This document shows positions 1 through 7,836 of a stretch of 29,408 nt of DNA, in pieces; the first letter of the stretch is position 1, and each line of letters starts with the position of its first letter. The position numbers and the translations under genes are program-made. The stretch covers positions 1-29,408 of the forward strand of contig MNVK01000061.1 in NCBI GenBank assembly GCA_001871685.1. The letters run 5' to 3'. The notes under the pieces are model-generated. The model worked only from the letters and a program-made list of their open reading frames with translations, was not told the DNA's origin and made no database searches. The stretch is from Nitrospirae bacterium CG1_02_44_142 (GTDB taxonomy: Bacteria > Nitrospirota > Thermodesulfovibrionia > Thermodesulfovibrionales > UBA1546).

Positions 1-14
1 AAGGAATTAGTGTC

Positions 15-236
15 ATGCTTAAAGCGGAGAAAATAAAAAAAGAGATAGATGTCCTGCCAACGGCTATGCTGGATGACGTGGAGAAGTTCATCAAGGGACT
101 TAAGACACGCAAGAAAAATGGCAAAAGGAAATCCTCTCTTCTGGCTGAGCTGGCTGATATAGCTGCTGATATAGATTTACCAAGGGATTTCTCAAAACAC
201 CACGACCATTATCTTTACGGCCTCCCCAAAAAATGA
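15..236 (+). CDS. VapB-like antitoxin of a PIN toxin pair
   Basis: This is a 73-residue, lysine-rich and helical protein with an acidic middle and a C-terminal HHDHYLYG-type tail, a tail common in antitoxins encoded just before PIN-domain toxins. Its stop overlaps the start of the downstream PIN gene in an ATGA arrangement at 233-236, the usual translational coupling of type II modules. The likely role is to bind and neutralise the toxin and repress the operon. No classic AbrB or ribbon-helix-helix domain is obvious to me, so the family assignment rests mainly on the tail, the size and the neighbour. The promoter is outside or at the very edge of the window. Confidence 0.7.
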   Translation: MLKAEKIKKEIDVLPTAMLDDVEKFIKGLKTRKKNGKRKSSLLAELADIAADIDLPRDFSKHHDHYLYGLPKK

Positions 237-634
237 GCGGCATCTTTCTCGACACCGGCTATTTGATAGCGCTGCTCAATACAAAGGATAACCTGCATAA
301 AACCGCTGTAGAGGCAGCAGAAAAATATCATGGCCCTTTTCTAACCACACAGCTTATTCTTATTGAACTCGCAAACAGCCTTTGCCTTCCGCTTCAAAAA
401 CCGCTTGCAATAAGGATGATAGATAAAATACATGCCGACCCACTAACCACGGTTATCCCCGTTACTTTTGACAGATTCGAAAAAGCCCTGTCACTCTATA
501 AAAAGCGTGCTGACAAGTCATGGGGCATGATAGACTGCTTTTCATTCATTGCGCTGGACGAATTCGGAGTGAAACAGGCGCTTACTTTTGATGAACATTT
601 CAGACAGGCTGGTTATAAAGTCCCCTTGTTGTAG
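233..634 (+). CDS. vapC: PIN-domain ribonuclease toxin (VapC family)
   Basis: This 133-residue protein has the length and layout of a single PIN domain. It opens with FLDTGYLIAL, carrying the first acidic residue (D7). E45 lies in LIELAN, D101 in the SWGMIDC segment and D120 in LTFDEHF. These four acidic positions form the metal-binding site of PIN nucleases. VapC toxins usually cleave tRNA or rRNA. The gene overlaps its presumed antitoxin by 4 bp, which supports a working toxin-antitoxin operon. No frameshift or missing catalytic residue is seen. The gene symbol is a family-level name only. Confidence 0.85.
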   Translation: MSGIFLDTGYLIALLNTKDNLHKTAVEAAEKYHGPFLTTQLILIELANSLCLPLQKPLAIRMIDKIHADPLTTVIPVTFDRFEKALSLYKKRADKSWGMIDCFSFIALDEFGVKQALTFDEHFRQAGYKVPLL

Positions 635-636
635 AT

Positions 637-737
637 TTTAGCGGGTTCGGGTCTCTGACCGGAACCCAAAGTTTTGATGTAACCAATCAAACAAGAATGA
701 ATTATCAAGTTCAGGTTACAAACCTGAACCCGCTAAA
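637..737. repeat. 101-bp inverted-repeat element with two nested hairpins
   Basis: The outer arms at 637-652 and 722-737 are inverted copies (TTTAGCGGGTTCGGGT against TTTAGCGGGTTCAGGT, 15 of 16 matching). Inside are two further hairpins: 643-652 with 658-667 (9 of 10), and a perfect 8-bp stem 710-717/721-728 with a 3-nt loop. There is no coding capacity. The structure resembles a REP- or MITE-like unit, or a bidirectional terminator without a T-tract. It lies between two toxin-antitoxin-like modules. Confidence 0.6.
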
Positions 738-798
738 GTCCCATCCTCTCCCTATCCACATTCTGCTTTTTTATCTCGCATTCCAGCAGTATTCAATA

Positions 799-807
799 TG
801 ATATAAT
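799..807 (+). promoter_or_regulatory. extended -10 promoter for the PBECR/DUF2283 pair
   Basis: TGATATAAT at 799-807 matches the extended -10 consensus (TGnTATAAT) and lies 33 nt before the ATG at 840. No good -35 box is present at the usual spacing, which is acceptable for extended -10 promoters. Confidence 0.5.
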
Positions 808-839
808 GTCTTACCATTAACTGAAAAGCAAAAAAGATT

Positions 840-1145
840 ATGATAATAACAGACATTTTTAACAACGCAATTGAACTAACGGATGAAAGATGGCAGCACA
901 TTGTAAGAGAGCATCCTGAAGTTGAGCCTTATAAAGGAAAAATACAGGAAGTTTTGTTATCGCCTGACTATGTAAAGAAAAGCAAAAGAGATGCGGAAGT
1001 ATTGCTTTACTATAAGTTTTATGGTGATATGTTTGACGGAAAATATTTACTTGTAGCAGCAAAGAAGGGATTGCGTTCATTTATCCTTACCTGTTATATT
1101 ACTGATATAATCAAAAGAGGAGAGACCTTATGGGAAAAGAAATAA
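840..1145 (+). CDS. PBECR-type nuclease-fold protein, probable toxin
   Basis: This 101-residue protein contains the pattern LTDERWQHIVREHPE near the N-terminus, a central LLYYKFYG segment, and a C-terminal SFILTCYITDIIKRGETLW. I recognise this layout from small proteins assigned to the PBECR group (phage-Barnase-EndoU-ColicinE5/D-RelE-like nuclease fold). E/D-R-W-x-H-I followed by a basic strand and a terminal T-x-Y-x-T/D are the likely active-site positions. The end of the gene overlaps the following DUF2283 gene by 16 bp, so the two are coupled. I infer an RNase toxin or a phage-derived nuclease; substrate unknown. Confidence 0.65.
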   Translation: MIITDIFNNAIELTDERWQHIVREHPEVEPYKGKIQEVLLSPDYVKKSKRDAEVLLYYKFYGDMFDGKYLLVAAKKGLRSFILTCYITDIIKRGETLWEKK

Positions 1146-1360
1146 GGATGGCTTATGATGACGAGGGTGATATTCTGGATATTTCAATGGGCGACCCTGA
1201 AAAGGCTATTTCTAAGGAAATAGAAGATGACTTCTTTCTCAGGGTTAATTCTGTTAGCGGAGAAGTGGTTGGTTTTTCAATCTTAAACTTCAGAAAGTGG
1301 TTTAAAGATGCAAAAGATATTAAGACCCTTCCTATCAAAGCTGAACTTGCTGTTTCTTAA
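1130..1360 (+). CDS. DUF2283 domain protein, probable partner or antitoxin
   Basis: This 76-residue protein has the DUF2283 signature: MAYDDEGDILDISMGD near the start, a following E-x-x-DDFFLRVN strand, and GEVVGFSILNF. The start at 1130 is supported by AGAGGAG about 7 nt upstream. It overlaps the end of the PBECR-like gene. DUF2283 proteins are frequently small second genes in two-gene modules with DUF4258- or PBECR-like nucleases, so an immunity or antitoxin role is plausible but unproven. Confidence 0.75.
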   Translation: MGKEIRMAYDDEGDILDISMGDPEKAISKEIEDDFFLRVNSVSGEVVGFSILNFRKWFKDAKDIKTLPIKAELAVS

Positions 1361-1376
1361 AACAGAAAAATCTCTG

Positions 1377-1440
1377 TATTGGTTAAAAGTCCTCAAAACC
1401 CTTCCCCGTCCCGCAGGGGGCGTGCGACTTTAACCAGTAT
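1377..1440. repeat. 64-bp imperfect inverted repeat
   Basis: The arms TATTGGTTAAAAGTC (1377-1391) and GACTTTAACCAGTAT (1426-1440) are inverted copies with one bulge and one mismatch. A GC-rich inner stem pairs CCCC with GGGG around 1404-1420. No T-tract follows, so it looks more like a small mobile or REP-like unit than a simple terminator. It separates the DUF2283 gene from pyk. Confidence 0.5.
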
Positions 1441-1528
1441 GAAAGACCTTTCAATTGGCGCAAATATATCTTGGCAGATAGCCGCTCATGAGGCAGCGGC
1501 AAAGTTTTATAGATCTGAAAAAATATAG
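1439..1528 (+). pseudogene. 29-codon remnant or small ORF before pyk
   Basis: An ATG at 1439 opens a 29-residue frame that ends at the TAG at 1526-1528. It contains ISWQIAAHEAAAKF, which reminds me of the start of Clp N-terminal-like repeat domains (AWQIAAxEA). It has no clear Shine-Dalgarno and its ATG lies at the edge of the inverted repeat at 1377-1440. It could be the truncated 5' end of a gene cut by that element, or chance coding. Confidence is low. Confidence 0.25.
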
Positions 1529-1543
1529 AGAGGAAGAAAGGAA

Positions 1544-2965
1544 ATGAATATCAGAAAATCAAAGATTGTCTGCACAATAGGCCCGGCTTCATCAAGCCGT
1601 GAGACAATTCACTCTCTTATAAAAAATGGGATGGATGTTGCAAGATTAAACTTCTCTCACGGCGACCATGCCGCTTACAAAAAGATTACAAAACTTATAA
1701 GAGAAGAATCCGGAAACCTTAAAAAGACAGTGGCAATCCTGCAGGACCTGCAGGGCATAAAAATACGGGTCGGGTTTGTCAGCAGCGGTTCAGTGGTGCT
1801 CAAAAATGGCGCTGAGGTTTTTCTGCACAGCGGAAGCGATATCAGCACTGACAAGCATATTTTCATTTCATATCCTGCCTTAAAAAGAGATGTAAAAGTC
1901 AGAGGGAAAGTACTCTTTGACGACGGTTTGATTCAGGCAAATGTAACAGGCAAAACCCGTGACGGATTAAGGGTGAAAATTGTTGAAGGCGGTGTTTTAA
2001 GAAGCAAAAAAGGAGTCAATCTCCCTCATGTGAAAACAACCTTGCCGTCCTTCACAGATAAAGATAAAAATGACCTCAACTTCGGATTAAAAATCGGCGT
2101 TGATTACGCAGCGCTGTCATTTGTAAGAAGCGCAGGCGATGTAAGAGATGCGAAGGAATGGCTTAAAAAAAGACACGCCTCTCTGCCCCTCATAGCAAAG
2201 ATTGAAAAACCTGAGGCGCTTGATGATATTGACGGCATACTGGATGAGGCAGACGGGATAATGATTGCAAGGGGAGACCTCGGAGTTGAGATATCGCCGG
2301 AAGAGGTGCCAATAATACAGAAGATGCTTATCAGCAAGGCTAATGATAAAGGAAAACTTGTAATAACAGCGACACAGATGCTGGAATCAATGACAGAACA
2401 TTCAAGGCCGACCAGGGCTGAGGCAACGGATGTTGCAAATGCTGTTATAGACGGCAGTGACGCTCTTATGCTCTCCGCTGAGACAGCGGCAGGGAAATAT
2501 CCTTTAGATGCAGCAAGAATGATGGACAGGATTATAAGATATACGGAATCCCGCTCTTTACTCAGAAGGGATTATTCCAGCTTTGCAAATCTCTTCTCTG
2601 ATTTTTCAGGCGCGGTTGCCGAAGCTGCATGCACTGCAGCCGGGGATATTCATGCAAAAGCCATTGTTGCATTCACTCAGTCGGGGTTTACGGCAAGGCT
2701 TGTATCCAAGTTCAGGCCCGAAGTTCCGATAATAGGCATTACTCCTTATTACAATGTTAAGCGAAGGATGTCTCTTTACTGGGGAGTTACTCCGATGCTC
2801 ATATCTCACGTATCTAATACGGATAGCATGATTCAGAAGGTTGAGAAATTGCTCATCGCCTCCAAGATAGCAAAAAAAGGTGATAATATAGTCATAACTG
2901 CAGGCTCGCCGCTCATGAAACGGGGGACAACAAATCTTATGAAGCTGCACAAAATTGGCAGCTAA
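1544..2965 (+). CDS. pyk: pyruvate kinase
   Basis: A 473-residue protein of standard length that converts phosphoenolpyruvate and ADP to pyruvate and ATP in glycolysis, in the cytoplasm. It begins with KSKIVCTIGPAS and carries GMDVARLNFSHG. The active-site segment IEKPEALDDIDGILDEADGI is followed by MIARGDLGVE, then TQMLESM and LMLSAETAAGKYP. The C-terminal allosteric domain is complete. AGGAAGAAAGGAA lies just before the ATG. Its TAA stop overlaps the TAG stop of the convergent ntrX gene by 4 bp, leaving no room for an intergenic terminator. Confidence 0.97.
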   Translation: MNIRKSKIVCTIGPASSSRETIHSLIKNGMDVARLNFSHGDHAAYKKITKLIREESGNLKKTVAILQDLQGIKIRVGFVSSGSVVLKNGAEVFLHSGSDISTDKHIFISYPALKRDVKVRGKVLFDDGLIQANVTGKTRDGLRVKIVEGGVLRSKKGVNLPHVKTTLPSFTDKDKNDLNFGLKIGVDYAALSFVRSAGDVRDAKEWLKKRHASLPLIAKIEKPEALDDIDGILDEADGIMIARGDLGVEISPEEVPIIQKMLISKANDKGKLVITATQMLESMTEHSRPTRAEATDVANAVIDGSDALMLSAETAAGKYPLDAARMMDRIIRYTESRSLLRRDYSSFANLFSDFSGAVAEAACTAAGDIHAKAIVAFTQSGFTARLVSKFRPEVPIIGITPYYNVKRRMSLYWGVTPMLISHVSNTDSMIQKVEKLLIASKIAKKGDNIVITAGSPLMKRGTTNLMKLHKIGS

Positions 2966-4308
2966 TGGACTTTTATCTCATACGTCTTAATCTTGCGGTG
3001 TAGATTGCTTCTTTCCATATCCAGAATCTCAGCCGTCCTTGATATATTCCAGTTATTCTCCTCAAGTTTCTTCGTGATATAGTCTTTCTCAAAGGCGTCT
3101 CTCGCATCCTTAAGCGTTTTGTATTGGAAATAGTCGGAGCCCTCGTGTTCAACCGGGATAAAGAGATTCCTGGCGTCTATTATATTTGAAGGCGTCATTA
3201 TAACAAGCCTCTCTATGGCATTCTTCAGTTCTCTGACATTTCCCGGCCAGTCGTATGACTGGAGATATTTCAATGCCTCGGGCAGTATCTTTCCGGGAGG
3301 CTTGCCGTATTCCGCAGCAAGAGAATTAAGGAAGTATTCAACAAGAAGCGGGATGTCTTCTTTCCTTTCCCTCAAAGGCGGGACAAACAACGGTATAACA
3401 TTCAGCCTGAAAAAGAGGTCTTCTCTGAAAGCGCCCTTCTTTACCTCTTCCCTGAGGTCTTTATTAGTGGCGGCAATTATCCTGACGTCCACATTTATAT
3501 TCTTGTTCCCCCCTACCCGCTGAAACTCCTGAGTCTCAATTACGCGCAGCACCTTTGCCTGAGTCTGAAGGGACATGTCGCCTATCTCGTCAAGAAATAA
3601 TGTTCCTCCGTCAGCAAGTTCAAACTTCCCGTTTTTCTTCTCAAATGCGCCTGTGAAAGAGCCTTTCTCATGTCCGAAAAGCTCGCTCTCTATGAGTTCC
3701 TGCGGAATGGCAGCGCAATTTACCTCAACAAAAGACTTCTCAGCCCTCGGGCTTTTTTCATGCAGCAGCCTCGCAGCAACCTCTTTGCCTGTGCCGCTTT
3801 CTCCAAATATCAGAACACGGCTGTTGCTCCGGGCAGCCATCTCTATCTGCTCCTGCAACTCTCTTATTTTCTGTGATTCTCCGACAAGCGTCCACTTTCT
3901 TGTAAGGTTTTTCCTAAGCGCAGTGTTTTCTATCTCAAGCGTCCTCTTTTCAAGCGCCCTCTTTGACGCAAGAAGCACTCTCTCAAGAGAAAGCGGCTTC
4001 TCAAGAAAATCATATGCGCCTGTCTGTGTGGCTTTTACTGCAAGTTCAATACTGCCGTGCCCCGATATCATGATTACTATAACATCAGGCTTAATCGCCT
4101 TTATCTCCTGCAGTGTTTGAATTCCATCCATGCCGGTAAGCCATATATCCAGAAAAACAAGGTCGGGGGAAGTCTCCCTGAGTATCCTCACTGCTTCTTC
4201 CCCTGATTTTGCAGTCAAAACATCGTACCCTTCGTCTTCCAGTATGCCTGACAGACTTTCTCTTATCCCTTCTTCATCGTCAACTATAAGAATTACGGGT
4301 TTTGACAC
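2962..4308 (-). CDS. ntrX: NtrX/NtrC-family sigma-54-dependent response regulator
   Basis: A 448-residue transcription activator. The receiver domain (about 1-120) has the acidic pair D10/D11, phospho-acceptor D54 in FLDIW, and K104. The AAA+ domain (about 140-375) has Walker A GESGTGKE (169-176), the sigma-54 contact loop as GSFTGA (216-221; the NtrX-like variant of GAFTGA) and Walker B GTLFLDEIGD. A Fis-type helix-turn-helix lies at about 418-443. The start codon is GTG, preceded by AAGGAGAGG. It lies 19 nt after the NtrY-like kinase gene and is surely its partner. Family members respond to nitrogen or redox signals; the targets here cannot be read from the sequence. Confidence 0.9.
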   Translation of the reverse strand: MSKPVILIVDDEEGIRESLSGILEDEGYDVLTAKSGEEAVRILRETSPDLVFLDIWLTGMDGIQTLQEIKAIKPDVIVIMISGHGSIELAVKATQTGAYDFLEKPLSLERVLLASKRALEKRTLEIENTALRKNLTRKWTLVGESQKIRELQEQIEMAARSNSRVLIFGESGTGKEVAARLLHEKSPRAEKSFVEVNCAAIPQELIESELFGHEKGSFTGAFEKKNGKFELADGGTLFLDEIGDMSLQTQAKVLRVIETQEFQRVGGNKNINVDVRIIAATNKDLREEVKKGAFREDLFFRLNVIPLFVPPLRERKEDIPLLVEYFLNSLAAEYGKPPGKILPEALKYLQSYDWPGNVRELKNAIERLVIMTPSNIIDARNLFIPVEHEGSDYFQYKTLKDARDAFEKDYITKKLEENNWNISRTAEILDMERSNLHRKIKTYEIKVH

Positions 4309-4327
4309 TTTGCCTCTCCTTCCAAGT

Positions 4328-6367
4328 CTATATCTCCCTTATTGGCAGGTCTATCGTAAAGATTGTGCCCTTAGGGTTGTTATCTCTTACCCTGATATAT
4401 CCCCTGTGCTCCGTAACAATCTTGTTTGCGATAGCCAGCCCCAGTCCTGTGCCGTCCTTTTTGGTTGAGAAATACGGAAGAAATATTTTATCTTTATCCT
4501 CGCCCTTCATTCCCGGGCCGTCATCCGCAACATCAATTGAAACCCTGTTTGACGCCTTATCTATTTGCGCTTTAAGTTCTATATTACCACTATTGCCCAT
4601 TGCCTGAAATGCATTATCAAAAATATTAATCAGCGCTCTCTTGAACTGCTCTCCATCTATTTCAATAAGCGGCATATCGACAGGCAGTAAAACTTTTATA
4701 TTAAATCCCTTATAATCCTTATAAAGCGCCAGCAGCTCATTTATGATACTTGCAAGATTCGTGGGCATCTTTTTTATCTCGGGCATCTTGCCAAATCTTG
4801 AGAACTCATCAACAAGCCTCTTAAGGCTGTCAACCTCATTCACTATCGTCCTTGTGGAGCGTTGGAATATCTGGTCAAAATCCTTATCCTTCCGCTCCCA
4901 CTTTTTCATCATTCTCTCTGTTGAAAGTTTTATCGGTGTAAGCGGATTTTTTATCTCATGCGCTATTCTCCTTGCAACTTCCTCCCAGGCAAACGCCTTC
5001 TGAGCCTTTATAACATCGGTAAGGTCGTCAAAAACCACTAACAGCCCTATCGGAGTTGACGCCTTGTCTCTGAGAGTGGTAACAAAGACCCTCAGTATAA
5101 GCCTTTTATCTCCCGCTACTACCCTTACATCTTTTTCTATACCTTTGAGGTCTTTAATTATTATCCCGCTGATAAGGCCATTAAGTTCTTCAGATGCAAT
5201 TCTTGCTGTCAGCTCCCGGTAGTTTTTATTAATTACATCTTCAGTTTTCACATTCAATATAGAACATGCAGCGCTGTTCATAGTCAGTATCCTGCCGTGC
5301 ACATCAAGGAATACAACGCCGGAATTAATATGCGCAAGTATATTTTCCATCCAGAGCCTCTCCCTGTCAGATTTCAGATAAGCCTTCTGGAGCGTCTCTT
5401 TCCCATCCTTCAATCCGGCCACCATGTGGTTAAAAGAATTTATCAGCAGCCCTATCTCGTCTTCCCTTTTGAGATTAAGATGGACGTCAAGGTTGCCCGA
5501 GGCAACTTCCTCTGTGGCCTGCGCCAGGCTCTGTATCGGGTCTGTAATCCCTTTTGCTATCCTGAGCGCCACCCAGAGGGACATGAACACAACAATCAGC
5601 GTAAAAAAGGCGAGTATCAGAAGATAGTTCATCTTTAAGGGCGCTTTCCATGATTCCAATTTTAAGTAGTCTTCGTATGCGTTTTTTACCTTTTCAACAT
5701 TGACCGCAATATCCTTTGGCAGACTGGTCTCAACAACTACAATGCCTGTCAGTTTCCCCCCGGAATATTCCGGAATAGCAGCCCTTATGGTATCTCCGTC
5801 CTCCCCGGATATAACCTCCGCGCCTTCTTTACCGTCAAACGCAGCCTTAATCGTTTCTGTCGGATTTTCAGGGCTTCTGTTCATCCGCATTACTCTGTAG
5901 CCAGAAACAGCTCTTTCACCTGCCGCAACTGCCCTTGCAAATTCTATGGTCTTCTGCCTTTCCATTTCATAGACAGCCTTAGCGACATTAAGCGAACTGG
6001 TAAGAGGCTGACTGAACTGAGGGTTCAGAAGTTTGTCTATATAATTCGTAACAAGCCCGCTCGCAACAAAAAATAGGACCCCTGCCGGGATGGACGTAAG
6101 CACAACAAATATGACAACAATCTTTGTCTTGAATTTATAACCAAGAATTTTCTGTTTTCTCTCTATGTAGAGTTTTATAAGATTCTTGCTTACAAAAAAT
6201 ATCAGCGTCAGAAGAGCAATTACATTCAGGTTCAGCAGAACCAGAACGATTACTATTGTTAAGGCGGATACGCTCTCAACCCTCATGTAGTGCAGTTCAA
6301 TCGCAGAGGCAATGATTATAAAAACGAAAACTCCTAAGAATATAATTCCGTGTCTAAGGTTTTTCAT
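4328..6367 (-). CDS. ntrY: NtrY-like membrane sensor histidine kinase
   Basis: A 679-residue kinase. Three N-terminal membrane helices (about 6-24, 35-60, 82-105) precede an extracytoplasmic sensor region (about 110-245), a fourth helix (about 247-268) and a HAMP domain with a DEIGLLINSFNHM signature. A PAS-like domain (about 335-450) follows. The DHp segment is ARRIAHEIKNPLTPIK with the phospho-histidine at H470. The ATPase domain shows the N-box NIFDNAFQAM, DDGPGM and GTGLGLAI. This order is that of NtrY. The start overlaps the end of the DUF4390 gene by 4 bp, so the three genes form one operon with ntrX last. Confidence 0.9.
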   Translation of the reverse strand: MKNLRHGIIFLGVFVFIIIASAIELHYMRVESVSALTIVIVLVLLNLNVIALLTLIFFVSKNLIKLYIERKQKILGYKFKTKIVVIFVVLTSIPAGVLFFVASGLVTNYIDKLLNPQFSQPLTSSLNVAKAVYEMERQKTIEFARAVAAGERAVSGYRVMRMNRSPENPTETIKAAFDGKEGAEVISGEDGDTIRAAIPEYSGGKLTGIVVVETSLPKDIAVNVEKVKNAYEDYLKLESWKAPLKMNYLLILAFFTLIVVFMSLWVALRIAKGITDPIQSLAQATEEVASGNLDVHLNLKREDEIGLLINSFNHMVAGLKDGKETLQKAYLKSDRERLWMENILAHINSGVVFLDVHGRILTMNSAACSILNVKTEDVINKNYRELTARIASEELNGLISGIIIKDLKGIEKDVRVVAGDKRLILRVFVTTLRDKASTPIGLLVVFDDLTDVIKAQKAFAWEEVARRIAHEIKNPLTPIKLSTERMMKKWERKDKDFDQIFQRSTRTIVNEVDSLKRLVDEFSRFGKMPEIKKMPTNLASIINELLALYKDYKGFNIKVLLPVDMPLIEIDGEQFKRALINIFDNAFQAMGNSGNIELKAQIDKASNRVSIDVADDGPGMKGEDKDKIFLPYFSTKKDGTGLGLAIANKIVTEHRGYIRVRDNNPKGTIFTIDLPIREI

Positions 6368-6939
6368 TTCCCAGGCCCCACACGAAAACTTGAGGAGTCT
6401 TTTACTTTAGTAAATTCCTTCTCCGGCACAAAGAAAAAAAGATAACTGATAACAGGAGGGAGTTTTCTTAATCTGGACTCAACTGTTATTCGGACAAAAT
6501 AGTCAGCCGGCTCCAGTTCTTTTGTATTCGTAAGCTTTAAATCCCTGATATTTAACGACCACTTTAACAATGAATTAAGCTCATTGAAGCGTCTTTCCAC
6601 TACTGTCATCCCATCCGATGACGCCGCTATATATTCCTTCTTAACCGGGTCAGCCTTCAGCGTTTTAACAATAGTCTTGCCAAGAACAAACTCATCAGGC
6701 CACATATTCCACACCCTGAACAAGTCTATATAAAATGTAATCTCTTTTGCTATCCCGTTTTTTAGATCCTGCAGCTGCTTTTCATTAAGGATAAGCCCTG
6801 TTGTAACATATATTTCGTTGTTTGCAATCTTAGTTTCAGGCCCGTTTATCTCAGCGCACCCTGCTCGAGAAGCGTAAAACAACACACAACAAGAAAGAAG
6901 CAAAAAGCAAAAGGCATCCTGCCGTCTCCTGTATATCAA
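6364..6939 (-). CDS. DUF4390 protein, secreted or membrane-anchored
   Basis: A protein of about 191 residues matching the DUF4390 pattern: a start after the signal peptide with NGPETKIANNEIYVTTGL, a central LKADPVKKEYI, and a terminal RLRKLPPVISYLFFFVP. The signal peptide is RRRQ followed by a hydrophobic stretch ending ASRAGCA. I prefer a TTG start at 6939 because it gives a compact signal peptide, with AAGG 5 nt and AGAGGAG about 14 nt upstream. An in-frame ATG at 6978 exists but has no Shine-Dalgarno and would put that AGAGGAG inside the gene. DUF4390 genes commonly precede ntrY, and a sensing accessory role is inferred only. Confidence 0.75.
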   Translation of the reverse strand: MIYRRRQDAFCFLLLSCCVLFYASRAGCAEINGPETKIANNEIYVTTGLILNEKQLQDLKNGIAKEITFYIDLFRVWNMWPDEFVLGKTIVKTLKADPVKKEYIAASSDGMTVVERRFNELNSLLKWSLNIRDLKLTNTKELEPADYFVRITVESRLRKLPPVISYLFFFVPEKEFTKVKDSSSFRVGPGK

Positions 6940-6993
6940 TTTAGCCTTGACATCTCCTCTGAAAAAATTTATTCTCATTATACCATAGTAAAG

Positions 6994-7062
6994 ACAGTGA
7001 ACAGTGAAGAGTGTCGGTGATTAGTGTCAGGAGGGAAAAGTATTTCTTGCTGACACTGACAC
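6994..7062. repeat. 7-nt-period inverted repeat, GTGTCAG family, copy A
   Basis: ACAGTGA occurs twice in tandem (6994-7007), followed by related heptads to 7030. AGTGTCAG (7023-7030) pairs with CTGACACT (7050-7057). The stretch GTGTCGGTGATTAGTGTC is nearly identical to the inverse of 18476-18493 between rpmI and rplT, so this is a dispersed family. It lies between the divergent DUF4390 and DUF355 genes. Confidence 0.7.
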
Positions 7063-7094
7063 TTAAAGCTGGCACTTTAATAAAAGGAGGAATT

Positions 7095-7577
7095 ATGGAA
7101 CTTAAAACCGTAAAGATAGACGTCCCTGAAAACTGTAATATCATACTCGGGCAGACACATTTTATAAAGACAGCGGAAGACCTTTACGAAATTATAGTAA
7201 CAACCGTCCCGCACGCATATTTTGGAATCGCATTCACTGAGGCGTCAGGCCCGTGCCTGATAAGGACAGAGGGCAACGACAGCGCGCTTATAGACGCCTG
7301 CATTAAAAACCTCCAGGCGCTCGGCGCGGGACACATCTTCTGCATACTCATGCGAGAAGCCTATCCTATAAATGTCCTCAACCAGATTAAAAACTGTCCT
7401 GAAGTATGCGGGATATTCTGCGCAACATCAAATCCCGTTGAGGTTGTTGTAGCCGCTGCATCTCAGGGAAACGGCGTCATGGGAGTCGTGGACGGCTTCG
7501 GGCCGAAAGGGATAGAGACGCCTGAAGACAAGGCGCACAGAAAAGAATTTTTAAGAAAGATAGGATATAAACTATAA
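7095..7577 (+). CDS. adenosine-specific kinase family protein (DUF355)
   Basis: A 160-residue protein of the Pfam adenosine-specific kinase family (formerly DUF355). It has MELKTVKID at the start, ILGQTHFIKTAEDLYE, then FGIAFTEASGPCL-RTEGND, GHIFCILMREAYPINVLNQIK, and a conserved tail ATSNPVEVVVA-GNGVMGVVDG. The start at 7095 is preferred over the in-frame ATG at 7011, because AAAGGAGG lies 4 nt upstream and the longer N-terminus would be encoded by the heptad repeat. The name comes from archaeal structural work; the physiological role is not established. It is 259 nt upstream of dsrC and probably not co-transcribed with it. Confidence 0.9.
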   Translation: MELKTVKIDVPENCNIILGQTHFIKTAEDLYEIIVTTVPHAYFGIAFTEASGPCLIRTEGNDSALIDACIKNLQALGAGHIFCILMREAYPINVLNQIKNCPEVCGIFCATSNPVEVVVAAASQGNGVMGVVDGFGPKGIETPEDKAHRKEFLRKIGYKL

Positions 7578-7633
7578 AACTATGCAAAAGGAAAAGGTCA
7601 GATGATAATAAGTAAATATAATTTGCTAATAAC

Positions 7634-7649
7634 TTTTTTTTATTTGACC
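7634..7649 (+). promoter_or_regulatory. shared dsr upstream motif with -35-like box (dsrC copy)
   Basis: T8 followed by ATTTGACC at 7634-7649 is identical over 16 nt to a sequence upstream of dsrA on the other strand (22860-22875). TTGACC (7644-7649) reads as a -35 box preceded by a T-tract like an UP element. The -10 is unclear: TATTAC at 7665-7670 has only a 15-nt spacer. The dsrC leader would be about 160 nt. Confidence 0.5.
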
Positions 7650-7717
7650 GAATATGTAAATATATATTACTGTTTATAATTCAATTTGAAGTCTGATTAT
7701 CTTTAAATAAATTACAC

Positions 7718-7783
7718 CCTTTCTTATAGAACAGAAAGGCTTATTTAAAAGTTAAGAAGAAAATTTCGCGGGAGATTTCTCCC
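7718..7783 (+). promoter_or_regulatory. two small hairpins in the dsrC leader
   Basis: CCTTTCT/AGAAAGG (7718-7724 with 7733-7739) and GGGAGA/TCTCCC (7770-7775 with 7778-7783) are perfect inverted repeats in the AT-rich region before dsrC. They could be operator half-sites or mRNA structures near the ribosome site. No riboswitch class is recognised. Confidence 0.3.
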
Positions 7784-7836
7784 TTACTTATAGTTATTTA
7801 TAAGGAAAATTTTTAACAAAAAGGAGGGACGTAAAA

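Noticed and set aside
3575..4120. Long open frame on the plus strand inside ntrX
   Set aside because: It is antisense to a clear NtrX gene with all motifs; its composition is serine/phenylalanine-rich as expected for the reverse of a coding strand.
6994..7062. CRISPR array
   Set aside because: Repeats are 7 nt long without spacers of uniform length; no cas genes in the window.
7011..7094. Longer start for the DUF355 gene
   Set aside because: The extra residues are encoded by the heptad repeat, and the strong ribosome site belongs to 7095.
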